From Phytophthora colocasiae (taxonomy: Eukaryota; Oomycota; Peronosporomycetes; Peronosporales; Peronosporaceae): a DNA stretch of 64,000 bases. The notes beneath the pieces were generated by a model. The model searched no databases. It was given only the letters and a program-made list of their open reading frames with translations, and was not told the origin of the DNA. A program made the position numbers and the translations under genes. The stretch spans positions 434,001 to 498,000 of the forward strand of contig JAGKQI010000075.1 in assembly GCA_018806915.1 (NCBI GenBank), given 5' to 3'. Below are positions 19,545 to 31,396 of this stretch, in pieces (the first letter of the stretch is position 1; every line of letters begins with the position of its first letter).

Positions 19545-21017
19545 ATGGCGATGGCTTCAGCTCCGATGCCACTGGCGCTGCTGGTGCTGTACTTCCTCCA
19601 CGCCTTCTGCATGACGTTCCCAACGACAGCGTATGGTACGTGGCTCTTTGATGTCATCCACATGCCACCAGCCACGACAACACTGTACTATTCGGTCACT
19701 TTCTTCCCATGGAACCTCAAACCTCTTTACGGTCTTCTGTCCGACAGCTTCCCGCTCTTCGGATACCGCCGCAAGTCGTACATTATCATCTGTGAAGTAT
19801 GTGCAGCTACGTCACTGGTTGTTACTGCTACGTATGTGCACTCTATCGCTGGAGCTTTCATCGTGAAGCTCGTAGACGCAGTGGCAGAAGCTTTCGCACA
19901 GATGATGCTTGGGATTTTTCTAGTGAATCTCACGACGGGGGACGCTACAAGCAGAAGCAGTGCTCGTGTGCAGTCATTTGCTAATGGGACGAAGAATGCG
20001 GCTTCTATTATGGCCTTAGTGCTGGGTATTCCAGTATACTTGGACAAGAACATCACACCACAGCAAGTCATCGGCTGGAGCAGCTTCTTCCCACTTACAG
20101 CAGCGGGCGTTTGTCTCTTTGGACTGAAGGAGATGCCAGTATTTGAATTTGCAAACAGTGAAAGTGAGCGCTCTGATGAGGTTGGTGACGTGATTGCAGC
20201 AGCATCATGGAGAAACTCGGTATTGTCGTGGTGGTTGCCGTTCAAGCGAGATCTGCAACACAAAATGGAACTGATCAAGCCCGTTCTCCCGCCCATGGTC
20301 TTCTTCTTCCTGTGCAATGCACTTCCTAATGATGGAATGGTATGGTACCAGTACACATATTCGCTTCTCAATGACGAGCATGAGTGCTTGCAGTACATGT
20401 ACCTGGCAGGCATGATCGGACGCTTCCTCTCGTGTCTGTCGTACGCCAAGTGGTGTGCCAACAAGAGCGTTCGAAGTGTTTTCCTGCTGTCAACAGTGTC
20501 TTCTGTTGCTGCTGGTCTGCCTCGACTGTTGTTGGCTCCTCCTGTCGTTGATCTCCCGGTCTCGGTGTGCACGTTCGGCACAGCTGAATCGTTTATCACG
20601 TCTTTTACTTCGGAGTTCGCGCTGCTGCAATTGCTGGTCGTAGCCACTTACTATTGTCCAGCCAATCCAGAAGTTCAAGGTCTCACGTACGCGTTGTATC
20701 TTTCGTTTATGGATTTTGGTGGTGTCGTGTCTGGAGTGCTCACGTCCTTCGTGGTGTCAATGCTGGGGATTATACCTGACTCTACTACGAAGGTTGTGGA
20801 TTGGAGGAATCTCTGGCTGGTTGTAGTGATTTCTTCGGTTGGCCAGTTGCTCGTCTTGGTCTTCCTGTATGTGCTACCGGAAAAGGTAGACACGTCTGAA
20901 AATCCAAGTGTCGGAGGAGGTCGCGTCAAGCTAAAGTCGATTTCGATGACTCCGGATGAACCAGAAAAGCAGCCATTGCTGTCAGAGCCTGAAGCTTATG
21001 CAGACGTGCGAGTGTGA
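19545..21017 (+). CDS. folate-biopterin transporter family (BT1-type MFS)
   Basis: First in-frame ATG of the conserved protein at 19545; 490 residues without introns, the usual size. About 12 hydrophobic segments are visible. Family motifs include FFPWNLKPLYGLLSDSFPLF after TM2 and FGYRRKSYIIICE, the BT1/FBT loop with its Pro-Leu-Tyr-Gly-Leu-Leu-Ser-Asp core, and ALYLSFMDFGGVVSG late in the protein. FBT proteins move folates or pterins, and some members move other substrates, across plasma or organelle membranes. The family is expanded in oomycetes and kinetoplastids. The C-terminal tail carries an acidic dileucine-like KQPLLSEPE, possibly for sorting. The substrate is not predictable from sequence. 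Confidence 0.88.
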   Translation: MAMASAPMPLALLVLYFLHAFCMTFPTTAYGTWLFDVIHMPPATTTLYYSVTFFPWNLKPLYGLLSDSFPLFGYRRKSYIIICEVCAATSLVVTATYVHSIAGAFIVKLVDAVAEAFAQMMLGIFLVNLTTGDATSRSSARVQSFANGTKNAASIMALVLGIPVYLDKNITPQQVIGWSSFFPLTAAGVCLFGLKEMPVFEFANSESERSDEVGDVIAAASWRNSVLSWWLPFKRDLQHKMELIKPVLPPMVFFFLCNALPNDGMVWYQYTYSLLNDEHECLQYMYLAGMIGRFLSCLSYAKWCANKSVRSVFLLSTVSSVAAGLPRLLLAPPVVDLPVSVCTFGTAESFITSFTSEFALLQLLVVATYYCPANPEVQGLTYALYLSFMDFGGVVSGVLTSFVVSMLGIIPDSTTKVVDWRNLWLVVVISSVGQLLVLVFLYVLPEKVDTSENPSVGGGRVKLKSISMTPDEPEKQPLLSEPEAYADVRV

Positions 21018-21276
21018 GATAGATAGAAGGCTCAAGCCGCAAGGAAGTACCAAAATTAAAGTGAACAGGAAAAGTGAATACACAGCTAGAACATCTACGA
21101 GGCTCCTAATTTGTATCTCTACAGCTACATGCACGCAGGCAAGCCATGAAGAGATGTTTGTTTTGAAGCGCGATGTATTGTGTTCCAATTTTCCGCAAAT
21201 GACCTTAAGAAGAGCCGTTCCTCCTGAAGCGAGTCGTTCAAGAGACCTGGCCAGAAGATGTCGACGCAGACGACGC

Positions 21277-22107
21277 TTACTTCTTCTCGTTCTTCTTGTC
21301 AGCCAGACGCTTGGCCTGCTTGCCGAAGATGCGCTTGTCGGCGCGAGCCACACGCAGCTGCGTGAAGACGCTCTTCTCCTTCATCTCGGGCGTGATGACA
21401 GCCGTGGTCGACTTGATGCTCGAGCGGGTGATCGGCAGGATCGGGCCAGTGTGCTGCACGGCGTTCTTCACGTCCTCAGCGGTGGCGTCGCCGTTCTTGG
21501 CCTTGTTGCTCTTGCGCGGGAATACCACGAGCTTAGCCTTGTAGGCCTTGAGGCGGTGCACGTTAGCCTGAAGCGACTCGACCGACTTGTTGGTGCGACG
21601 GAAGTCCACGGCAATGCCAATGCTGATGGCCTGCTTGCGGTTAATGCCAGCCTCCTTCAGCTCCTCCAGCGTGAAGCCCTTGCCAGCACGGACCTTGGAG
21701 CCGTACTTGATCGTGGGGCAGTGCACAGCGGGGCGCAGCAGACCAGCAGCCGGACGCGGGGCGATGGCAGCGGCCTTAGCCTTACGTCTCAGACGACGGG
21801 TCTTCTTCTTGGAAGCCTGTATTTATTCAGTACAACAAAGGACATCAGCGTCCTATTCTCTAAATATTTTGGTATCTGCAATCAGCCAGCCAGCCAAAAT
21901 GGTCCTGTAGGTCTCTCCAGTCTTGACAACCTGATGAAGCTCAACGCTTTACTGTGTGTTTTCCCTGGTTCTAGTCGACCTGTTTGCTGTGTGGCTGCCT
22001 GGCTGGTTCTCTGTATTGGATCGTACCTGGTCGAACCAAGTCTTGATTCGGGACTCCCAGTACTTGTGGAAGTGGCCGTTGGGGATGACGTTGTTGTGCT
22101 TCACCAT
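21277..22107 (-). CDS. RPL13: 60S ribosomal protein eL13
   Basis: Exon 1 is 22107-22027 and exon 2 is 21816-21277 (206 residues), with a 210-base intron after Gln27. The N-terminus [18 protein letters not shown], the basic [13 protein letters not shown] right after the intron, [11 protein letters not shown] and [12 protein letters not shown] are hallmarks of eL13, a large-subunit protein on the solvent face near the 5.8S/28S rRNA. The length equals the family norm. Codon choice is strongly GC-biased compared with neighbours, as expected for a highly expressed gene; this produces a 401-codon open frame on the opposite strand that I do not regard as real. The gene diverges from the Sac3 gene. 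Confidence 0.95.
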
Positions 22108-22192
22108 CTTTCAAACTACATAGAGACACAGAGGCAGCAAGTAAGTTCTTGGTGGTCTTAACTGCAGTCATCTAGGCTAACGTCCCGAGCAT

Positions 22193-22342
22193 TTACCTTC
22201 GCGCGAAGTTACTCAGAAAGTTGCGGGCAATTTGGAACTTGGAGCCAACAAACAGCCAGCGGACCAGGGTCCAGAGAATTGGTGGTTCCCCAACGCGCAG
22301 CGGTCTCCAGTCCTCGCTTTCACTTGGACTCATTATACTCAT
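22193..22342 (-). CDS. small open frame upstream of eL13 (49 codons), uncertain
   Basis: An ATG at 22342 opens a 49-residue frame ending TAA at 22193, with a second ATG at 22333. The peptide is Trp-rich and amphipathic (WRPLRVGEPPILWTLVRWLF) with a basic tail. The stop overlaps a GT-donor-like AG|GTAAAT, and an acceptor TAG occurs just before the eL13 ATG, so this may be a 5' UTR exon with an upstream open frame. If translated it would be a small membrane-active or mitochondrial-type peptide; that is inference. No family was recognised. Confidence 0.3.
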   Translation of the reverse strand: MSIMSPSESEDWRPLRVGEPPILWTLVRWLFVGSKFQIARNFLSNFARR

Positions 22343-22532
22343 TTGTAACAGCCAATCATAATGTAAAGATTTACCTAAATTAGGTAAATTCTGAAATAAT
22401 GTTGTTGACCTTAATTTCGACGAACTGTATTCTACCGGTATACCGCTTCATAAGGAAGGAAGCTTCCCCAACGGCTACGTGACCCCAACTTCTTCTCCGT
22501 CGACGTATAGAGATCCTGAGGACTTGGTTGCC

Positions 22533-25500
22533 ATGTTCAGCTCCGGGAGTGCGTTCTACATGTCATTATCTTTCTATTTAACTGCCTTGCTCTTCTGGTG
22601 GTCTCGTATTGGCTGAGCTATGAACTGATACATCTTTGCCATCATGTAAAGATCGAGGTGGCGGCTTCGGAGGCTTCGGGGCACAAGGCGGAAACCCATT
22701 CGGACAAAATCAAGGTAAGAAAGGTTACGTGGGTTATGGTTACTTTATTTTGCTATGGGGGCATGCAGTGCAGGTGGACGGGACGTCGACTCTCTCTCGC
22801 TTGCGACTATTAGCGCTCCATTCTGCACATATTGATCGGTGCCTTCGCATTGTTCAGGATCCACGTCGACCATGAGCCCGTTTCAGAATGGTAGCAGCGG
22901 CCCAGCGGTCAAGACGACGTTCGGACAGAGTTCTGGCTTCGGTAGTCAGCCTCCACTGCCTCCGGGCGGCATGGCTGGCGCTCCAGTGGGAGGCTTTGGT
23001 AGCCAACCACCTCTTCCTCCTGGAGGCTTGGCTGGGGTAACTCCAATGCAATCAGGGGGGTTTAATGGAGGTTCATCCAGTGGGAATCCATTCGGACAGA
23101 AAAACGGTGGCAAGAAGAAGACACAGCAGAACAAGAATACGACCTTTGGATCGACTCCTTTCGGGCAGAATGGAGCACCTCCTTCAACGGGAAATAGTGG
23201 ACACACAATGTTTGGATCTGCGTCTAGCGCTGGTGGAAATCCCAAGAATCAAAGCTCTGGATTCGGTGGTAATGGATCGACATCTTTCAGTGCGACGTTC
23301 GGTGGCAACGACAATGGATTCGGTGGCGGCCAGACTCCCTTTGGAGGCCCTACTTCAAAGCGTGGGCAGAGCTCTTTCCCTCAAGATTCTAACGGTTTTG
23401 GGACCGGTAGTGCAGGAGTGTCATCAGGCACAGCATTTGGATCCCAGACGTCAGGTGTGAAGGTGCGGAAGAAACAAATCACCCCAAAAGCTGCTTCTTC
23501 TGGACGTGCAGATAATCCTTTTACTGCTTCAGGAACTGGTAGTGGTGCGTTTTCAAGCAGTTCAACTAGCCACACAACCTTTGGCAGTTCATCGGGTGGC
23601 ACTTCTAATGCTTTTACGTCATTTGGAAAGCCTTCACCTCCCGGCGGTGGTGCCCCTGCCACTACGTTTGGGAGTGCAAACAAACGAAGACAATCTGCAC
23701 CAAAGTCTGGTTTCGACAATTCAGGAGGATTCGGTAACTCGGACAAAATGGCATCAATGGAGGCGCGGATGAGTGGCTCGAAGAAATCGTTTGGGAAAGG
23801 AAAACAAAATCAAGGGTTTACAGAACAAGATGGAAATCCTTTTGGAGAGCAAATTATCCCTAGAAACAAGTTTCCTCCAGGTGGAGATGCGTTTGGAGCG
23901 GCACCGAAGACAAGCCCAACACATGACAAGCCTGGAAAACATCGCCAAGGTCGACAGAAGAAAAAGGCACCAAGCACAAGTGACGAAGAGACTTCGTTTG
24001 TTCCCACGCTGCCTGCTGTCACCTCGTCGCGAGATGAGAACAGCAAGGCTCAGTTGTCTGCAGCTACGAACCTGGATGGTCTTTGCGCTGATATGTGTAG
24101 CCCAGCAGAACGAGAGCTGCATATCCGGGTGGATGAGTTAAGCGTCTTCGAAAAGTGTTTTCCTGACCGCCCAGGAAGTGAGCGTGACATGATTATCAAG
24201 CGTTTCCAGCGTAGTTCGGCTGATCACAAGCTAGATATCGCAGAAGAGATCCGACCTCCTGGCGTTCTTCGGCGTACTCAGCTGTATATCGAGCAGGCCA
24301 TCATGGATCTTGACCAGTGTGGCCCAGATCCTCGATTCCAGACACCTCGAGTGCCAGAACCTATTGAGCTGTACAACTTCTGTTGGGACAGGTTCCGAAT
24401 GATCCGGAAAGACTTTGTGCTCCAGAATTACCGTGGCGCTGGTGGCCGAGTGCACCCCATCGCCCTTGACATTCACGAGCGCATTGCACGCTATCACGTC
24501 CTCAGTGAGCACGAACTCATAGAGACTCCAAGCTTCGTGGCTCAGCAGAATATGGAGCAACTTGGTCAAACTCTCAAGTCGCTGAACGAACTGTATGATG
24601 AAAGTAACAAAGTGGGAGATCCCGCATATATGAGCCCATTTGAGGCTGAATGTCGGGCGTATTTTATCCTTTGTACACTGGATAATGGTCGGGGCATGGA
24701 CGTCTTGAAGTATGTGAAGGATCTCCCGCGCCACATTCTGGAAAGCCCGCACATGAAGTTTGCGATGCGTGTGTTTGTAGCTCGCCATACCGGTGATTAT
24801 TTCCAGTTCTTCTCGTTGCTCCGCCAAGCGACATACCTGCAGTCATGCTTGCTCTTCCGGTATATCCCGAACGTCCGGTCATCAGCTTTGCTTCGTATGA
24901 ATCGTGCATACCGCAGCCAGATTTATCCGCTAGAAGATTTGGTTGAGCTGCTATGCTTTGATGACATTGAACATGCCTACTCCGTATGCCAAGAGCACCA
25001 ACTCAGGATATCTGGTAGTCCTGGCACTGGTGACGAAAGTTCGATTATTGTGAAGTTCGGTGGTGACTTTGAAACTGGTACGAATCTGTTTGGAATCTAC
25101 GTTACGTGTAGTGACGCACATTGTGACGGTTATGTGTTGACTACGTTGCAGATGTCCAGCTACGACGGAACAACACGCCATTGAAGATGCACAGTTCCAA
25201 GATTTACGTGGGGATGAAACAAGGGTATGTCTAGACCATTATGCAATTGTGTAAACTTAGTAGTTCTAACCGATCTTGTTGATGCGTACAGCAACTATTT
25301 ACGACGAGATATCTGCCGCGGCGTGACCGAATATGCTCGAGATGAATACCCAGCCCTTAGCAAGCTGATTCAGGATTCTGAACAAGAGGAACAGGCTAGA
25401 CTGTACCCTGACAGGCCTCCGTACGAGGACGATTATTCGTATTTTGTTGACTACAACGACGGAGTACCCGCGGCACTTCCAGCGGATGCCCAAGCGATCC

Positions 25501-27893
25501 ATGCGAATAATTTTTCGACCCAACAACAAGTAGCTAGTACGGATCAGAAGATTCACGAGCTGGATGCGATTGCGCAGAGGAAAAGGGAAATAGAGCAGAA
25601 AAAACAGGTGATGCTAGAGCGAATGCGGGAGCTGGAAAAAGCAAAGGAGGAGAAGAATCGGTATGAGCAGGCTAAGAAGGTTTCCGATGAGCAGGCTGCT
25701 CAACGTGAAGAACAAGCGAAGAAAGAGGCTCTTGCTCGAGTTCAAGCTGAAAAAGAAGCTGCTGAGTCTAAGCGGCAGCAGGAGGCGCTGGAAGAACAGC
25801 TTCGCGAGCAGAAGAAGCAGCGTGAACTGGAAGAGCAACGTAGGAAGGCTGAAGAAGCCGCTCGAGAAGCAGAGAGGCAGAGGCTAGTCGCACTGCAGCA
25901 AGCCGAATTTATGAGGATAAAGGCTGCTGAAGAAGAAAGACTTCGACAAGAAGAAAAGCGACAGGAAGAACTTCGACGGAAACAGGCAGAAGAGCTTGAG
26001 CGTCAGCGACAGCAAAAGTTGGCAGAGGAGCGAGCACGACAAGCTCGTGAAGCTGCTCTCGAAGCGCAACGACAAGCACAATTGGCAAGGGAGCGAGCAG
26101 AGAGAAAGAGGGTACGCCGCATTGAAAAACAACGACTCGCTGTTCTGAAGCTGAAACTCCACATGTGGAAGAAGTATGTTAAGATGTCTCGCAATGGTCC
26201 TGGGCCAGTTTCAATCGCCTCCAAGCTTCGACTGGATCAATCTCATCAAAAGGCAAAGGACAGTTTGCGGTGGCTTTTCAGAGGGACGAATGGGGGCTCC
26301 GGTTCATCGATTGGTATGAAGCGATCAAAGCAACTGCCTAGGTCAGAAGAAGCTGTGTCGCCTTCGGATGAAGAACTGCTATCACTCTGGAGCTCTGAAG
26401 ACATCATGGATGTGGTTGGTGGACCTCTTCGCCAGCAAAACCCCAACGAACCGTCAATCGCGTGGAAACTGGTGATAGCAGATCTACTAGATGGAGCTTC
26501 CTCGTCGTTTGGTTTGTGGTGCGCTGTTAGGGCTGGATCCCAGGACGTCTCTAAGCCTGAGAACGACTGCCATCGTACCTTTCAATCGTGTAATGGGGTT
26601 TCACAGGGTGTTGCTGTGTGCACTCGTTATCTGGATTCGAAGTTTTTTCATCAGAACACGGCTGAGGCTCAGCAGAACAAGCTGGCTGCTACTACGGCGA
26701 TTCTCCTGCCAGTTGACATCAGTTCACTGGATCAAGCGGGCAGCTGTAGTATGCTCGAGCGACGACTTGATGGTCTGTTGTCGTCGCTGAATACAGGATG
26801 CCGTGTGACGTTGCTTGCACTCGGCTTCGCTTCTGCGGATATGGCAAGCTCACGGGCATCCCTAGTGCACACACTTGAAAGCTGTATGGAACGGGCGCAA
26901 AGCCAATTCGCTACGCAGATTGCCTACGTCGACACTGAGATCCTTGATGCTGGTAATCTGTTGCCTCAAAAGTTCAGTCAAGTGCTGATGAAGGCTGCTG
27001 CTCTGTCTCTTCCTGTTCACCACCTCAAGAGCGTCGGACTGAAGGAGCTCCTTGAGGGAAGTGTCAAGTCCATGATGAACCAGTTCGAATCGTCGCTTGG
27101 TATCCAGGACAAAATCTGTGCTGTGTTTCCGCGTGTGAGTCAAGACATTTTATCCTCGGGTGTCATGGATCTGACGTACCCGCCCCCGGAGCTGCAATTT
27201 GCCGTTGTGGATCCTCCGCGTGGCTGGAATTCCCAGAAGCGACGACACGAGATCAGGACGATTCTCACGGCGCTTGAAGTCACTCGAATCGCTGTTGAGA
27301 CCTCTCCGACGGACCGTGACCAAACATGCGATGTCTACTTCAAAAAGGTGGAGGACTTTATCGACCGTTTGTTCCTGCTGTATCCGGCCGCCACTGCTGT
27401 GTCGACGTACGAACTCAAGAAACGAATTTACTGCACTCTTCTTCCAATCCACGAGGGATTAATTCAAGACGACAGGACTGACCAGGTGACGCCGCAAGAG
27501 GCCAATACAATGCTACCATGGAAGAAGATCTTCGAGGAGATCTACGAGACGTTCTTTGAGACGCTGAACGACATCACGATCTACTACCCAGTGGACTGGC
27601 GTAACTTCGGATCGAATGTGTCGAAATTGCTGGATGCTGTACGTAACTCGACGCCAAAGCAGCTCTTGACCTTGAATCAGAGTATGAAGCAAGAGCCCGT
27701 TGAAGTGAAACAGCGACCTGTGCAGGTTTCAATGAGGAGTGTACGACGGAGCTTTGGAAATGTTCCTACAGTGCAGAAGTACAAGGCAGTGGGCGAAATG
27801 AAGCGTCTTCGAGTGGAGATCGAGAAGGAACGTGCCGCTACGTCTCAGTTCCAGCGCATGCTCCGTCAGGCTCTGAACCGCTGGGATGACTAA
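22533..27893 (+). CDS. Sac3/GANP-family mRNA export factor with FG-nucleoporin N-terminus
   Basis: Exons 22533-22548, 22652-22714, 22858-25077, 25152-25224 and 25292-27893 join in phase to 1657 residues. Residues 1 to about 400 are FG-nucleoporin-like (many GFG, FGxx, NPFG and TTFG). The Sac3/GANP/PCI core runs from about 410 to 790: GLCADMCSPAERELH, then SVFE, ADHKLDIAEEIRPPGVL and YNFCWDRFRMIRKDFVLQNY. A very basic/acidic coiled coil (about 830-1080) follows, then a long GANP-like C-terminal region. Sac3 scaffolds TREX-2, which links transcription to mRNA export at the nuclear pore; human GANP also has FG repeats. A 16-base first exon is unusual and rests on splice phase plus the MFSSG start. 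Introns 3 and 4 remove stops between two long open frames. Confidence 0.82.
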
Positions 27894-28069
27894 AGCCTCC
27901 ATTGCAGTGTACGCATGACACTTTGCTGACGTACTTGTCGCAACGTAAAGTATATGTCCTAAGTTGTCGATTAAAACTGATACTTTGTCTTAGGAGATCT
28001 ATGTGCCTATTGTAAGTTCAACTTTTGTCGCCCAGAAGCTACACCTGATCACTCGAGAATCAGAAGTTA

Positions 28070-29202
28070 ATGGGGCTGTGTGAGCTGCCCAGCGACCTGT
28101 TAGCGGCGACGCTGCAGTTCTCAGACCACGCGAGTCTGTTGCAATTGGAGGCCACCAACCGCCACATCCGTGACACCATCGTCCATTGCGGTACGTCTCT
28201 GAGCAGCTCTTGTCGTCTACATTTAATCTGATTCCTCTCTTTCTCCTAAGACTCGTGGCGTACCCTTGCCCAGCGTGCCGCTCTGTATGCGGCCTCCAGT
28301 CTCAGACGCAGCTCTACTGGATGGAAACGTCTAGCGCTATTGGCTCATAGTCCAGTGAGCGAGGAACTCTCCATGTTACGTCAAGTTCGAGGTAGAAAAC
28401 CAATGCAGAATATTTATTATTATTTTCTAATATTTTTTTTATTGCAGAGTGCTCGTCGGTAGATCACACGAACGAGTCAGCGGAAAACACGTTGACTCGG
28501 TCACATTGCGGTATTGGAGTGGCGTTACTGACCAATACAGTGGTTGCGAACGACCCACTCGCCTTTGAGGCCATCGCCAAGAGACTACAGCAGGAATGCG
28601 GCTGTGCTAGTGGCCGGCCGTGCTATTGGAGCAGGTACTGAAGGTGTTAAGGAAGGATTTTTGGAGAGAGATTGACATTTTGGTAATCTACAGTGCGTCG
28701 ACATGGGGGCATTCGACGATGGATCATCTGGTCTACAATTTGTTGGAGAACTGTCTCGTGAACAGTGTGCAGGTTGTGCCCTACCGGGTTTTCTGGTACC
28801 CTGGTAGTCCCACGTACTCTCCAAAGAGAGTATCCTTTTCGCTCTACGAGCTTAGGGATGATGGGGAAACCGGAATGCTCGTCTACGAGTCGATGGAGTT
28901 CAGTATTGTCAAGGATATGAAGGTAACATGGCTTGACGTGCCTACAAGTTTTTACTGCAACCAAACTAAACGCTGTGTGGTGTGTTGCATTATATCTGCG
29001 TGACTAGATGCAGACATTCGAGCTCCCATGTCGGATTTTTCTCTCTCGAGGCGTGTTGAGGTTGAATTTGTTTGAGCGACAGGAAGATATTGGTGTTGAC
29101 GTCGCCCGGTGGATGCAGGAGAATAATCTTCCACCGTACTACACGTGCTTGAGCTATGTTGGCGTTACGGGGCTCCTTGAGACTGGAGCAGCCCTTGAGT
29201 AG
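28070..29202 (+). CDS. F-box protein (five exons)
   Basis: Exons 28070-28190, 28251-28391, 28448-28634, 28694-28922 and 29008-29202 join in phase to 290 residues. Residues about 3-46 form an F-box: LPSDLLAATLQFSDHASLL, then TNRHIRDTIVHC, then DSWRTL across intron 1. F-boxes bind Skp1 and bring targets to SCF ubiquitin ligases. The rest has no recognised repeat. It contains a cysteine cluster (CGCASGRPC) and a VPYRVFWYPGSP stretch that may form a beta-type substrate domain, as in F-box proteins with lipocalin-like or FBA-like C-termini. The target is unknown. Its 3' end is followed within 100 bases by the CFAP52 gene on the same strand. Confidence 0.7.
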
Positions 29203-29299
29203 GTAACTTTGGAAAACGTTATGTGTTTATAGTCTGTGGTTTCGTTTTTTTTGCCTCGTTAGATTGTCCAGGAGCGCTCGTGATCCTGTGCAATCGACA

Positions 29300-31276
29300 A
29301 TGCAGTACGACGGTGGTAACAATGCTCGTGGTGGTTATGAAGGCTTTCCGATCATAGATGGCAAGACCACGCCGAGAGAATTCGCAGCAACGACGCGTTC
29401 TCCGCAGCAACAACTCAACAAGCAGCCGCAGCCCACCACGGTAATTGAACTGGAGCACACTATTGGATTCTCAGCAGTGCCGAACGCCATTCATTATCAC
29501 CCATCAGGACGAGAGTATGTGTATCCTGCCGGCGGATCCGTGCTGCTCACTTCGTTTCAAGACGCGCACAACCAGCTTTTCCTGCGAGGTCATGAGGGCA
29601 ATGTATCGTGCATCGCTATGTCACCTTCTGGGAGAATGTTAGCCTCAGGTGAGCGCGGCAGACATGCGGATGTCCTCGTGTGGGATTATTCTGCTCGAAG
29701 ACTCGTTTTTCGCCTGTCTGAACATGACGCAGGTGTTGCAGCTCTTGCATTTTCAGATGACGAGCGATTGCTGTGCTCTGTGGGGGTACCAGAAGACGGA
29801 CCAAGGTTGTACATTTGGGATGTTCTGGCAGGGAATATCTGTGCCACACACCAGAAGATGGCAAACATCGTTACAGCGGTTGCGTTTGGAGGGATGGCGC
29901 GTGACGTAAAGCGCCGAGACACAGCCAACTACCAGTTTGCAACGGTTGGACATCGATTGCTGCAGCTTTGGATCCTCAATCCATCCATCGGAGAGCTCAC
30001 GCAGCACAAGATCGAGCAAACACTCATTCGCGATTACACTTGCGTACAGTTTTCTCCTGACCGGGAGTTTCTGGTGGCTGGTAGTTCAAGTGGCGATTTC
30101 AGCGTTGTCAACGTCAAAACTCGACAGCTCTTCAAGGTGGTACCAGCGTGTTCCTGCGGTGTCAGCTCAATTTTATACTTCAATGGTGGCATTCTAGTAG
30201 GTGGAGGTGATGGAAGCGTCCTGCACTATGGGCATGACTTCGTTGATACCTGTCATGTAGGTCTCAACAGTGGGGTCGTCGGCTTGACACTCAATGCAGC
30301 TCAGAATGAGGCAGTTGCTGGCACTCAAACTGGGAGTATTTTCTCGGTGCGTCTAAACTTTGGAACGTCACAACGCACAATGAAGGCGATTTTGTTGTCT
30401 GAAAACCACTCGAATGCTGTCGTGCAGATAGCTTACGCCTCGGAAGCGTCGGATCGATTCGCTACCATCTCTCGGGACTGCACAATTCGCATCTGGGATG
30501 CCTCAGATTACACCGTTGCGACTCGCTGCTTCGTTGGAGATGCTGGTGCTCCTACATCCCTCCAGTACTCGCTGGACGTGCTTATATCTGGTTGGACGGA
30601 TGGATGTGTGCGCTCGCATAGCAGTGATTCTGGCGAATTGGCCTGGTCCATTGATAATGCCCACGCTGGCGGGGTCACGGCACTTGCTCTGAGCCACAAC
30701 CAGCGCTTCATAGTGTCAGCGGGAGCTGGAGGAGAGGTACGTGTGTGGGATATTCGCAAACGCGACTTGGTTTCGCACCTGAAGGAGCACTCAATGGCAG
30801 TCACGAGTCTGGCGCTGTATCGTGATGATCTGCATGTCATTTCTTGCAGCCGAGATCGAAGTCTATTGTGCTGGGACTTACGCAATGAGCGCAGGGTTTC
30901 GAGTCATATCCAGCGTATGGGCGGGATCAACACTGTGGCGCTGTCTTCAGATCAACGTCTTGTTCTGAGTGCCGGCCAGGAGAAACGCATATCGTATTGG
31001 GATCTGCGCATTGACACTCCAGTGACTGTGATCCAGAAGGCTCACGAGGAAGAAGCCACGTGCATCGCGGTGGCACACAATCTAGAAGTATTCGCCACAG
31101 GTGGAAACGACAGACTCGTGAAACTCTGGGACTACGGCACCAACCAGTTAATCATGGACGGCGTAGGGCACTCTGGAAATGTACGTGGTCTAGCGTTCAG
31201 TCCGGATGATCGACAATTAATCTCAGTAGGCGACGATGGCTGTGTCTTCGTCTGGAACCTTTACACGGAGCAGTAG
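29300..31276 (+). CDS. CFAP52: CFAP52/WDR16-like flagellar WD40 protein
   Basis: The first ATG of the frame is at 29300, giving 658 residues with no intron; a short upstream exon is possible. About 60 residues of leader precede two WD40 propellers: IELEHTIGFSAVPNAIHYHP and FLRGHEGNVSC begin the first, and repeats with terminal LYIWDV, IRIWDAS, VRVWDIRKRD, LLCWDLR, LVKLWDYG and CVFVWNLY follow. Order and N-terminal text match CFAP52 (WDR16), a microtubule inner protein of axonemal doublets. Oomycete zoospores are biflagellate, so a sporulation-stage flagellar role is expected. Expression control is not visible in the sequence. Confidence 0.85.
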   Translation: MQYDGGNNARGGYEGFPIIDGKTTPREFAATTRSPQQQLNKQPQPTTVIELEHTIGFSAVPNAIHYHPSGREYVYPAGGSVLLTSFQDAHNQLFLRGHEGNVSCIAMSPSGRMLASGERGRHADVLVWDYSARRLVFRLSEHDAGVAALAFSDDERLLCSVGVPEDGPRLYIWDVLAGNICATHQKMANIVTAVAFGGMARDVKRRDTANYQFATVGHRLLQLWILNPSIGELTQHKIEQTLIRDYTCVQFSPDREFLVAGSSSGDFSVVNVKTRQLFKVVPACSCGVSSILYFNGGILVGGGDGSVLHYGHDFVDTCHVGLNSGVVGLTLNAAQNEAVAGTQTGSIFSVRLNFGTSQRTMKAILLSENHSNAVVQIAYASEASDRFATISRDCTIRIWDASDYTVATRCFVGDAGAPTSLQYSLDVLISGWTDGCVRSHSSDSGELAWSIDNAHAGGVTALALSHNQRFIVSAGAGGEVRVWDIRKRDLVSHLKEHSMAVTSLALYRDDLHVISCSRDRSLLCWDLRNERRVSSHIQRMGGINTVALSSDQRLVLSAGQEKRISYWDLRIDTPVTVIQKAHEEEATCIAVAHNLEVFATGGNDRLVKLWDYGTNQLIMDGVGHSGNVRGLAFSPDDRQLISVGDDGCVFVWNLYTEQ

Positions 31277-31396
31277 TCAGCCGATAACTTCAACATACCT
31301 TTCATGTTTGCCATTCTATTGAGTATCAACAAACAGGACGTGGATATATCCACACTGTCCCAGTTACTGCGCTCATTAGCAGGACATATCGATCCT

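Noticed and set aside
19727..20647. 306-codon minus-strand frame opposite the folate-biopterin transporter
   Set aside because: Shadow of the transporter gene; no domain or splice logic of its own.
20956..22161. 401-codon plus-strand open frame across eL13
   Set aside because: It is antisense to a clear ribosomal protein gene with strong codon bias, which leaves the opposite frame open. The composition (Leu/Arg/Gly-rich) is typical of a shadow.
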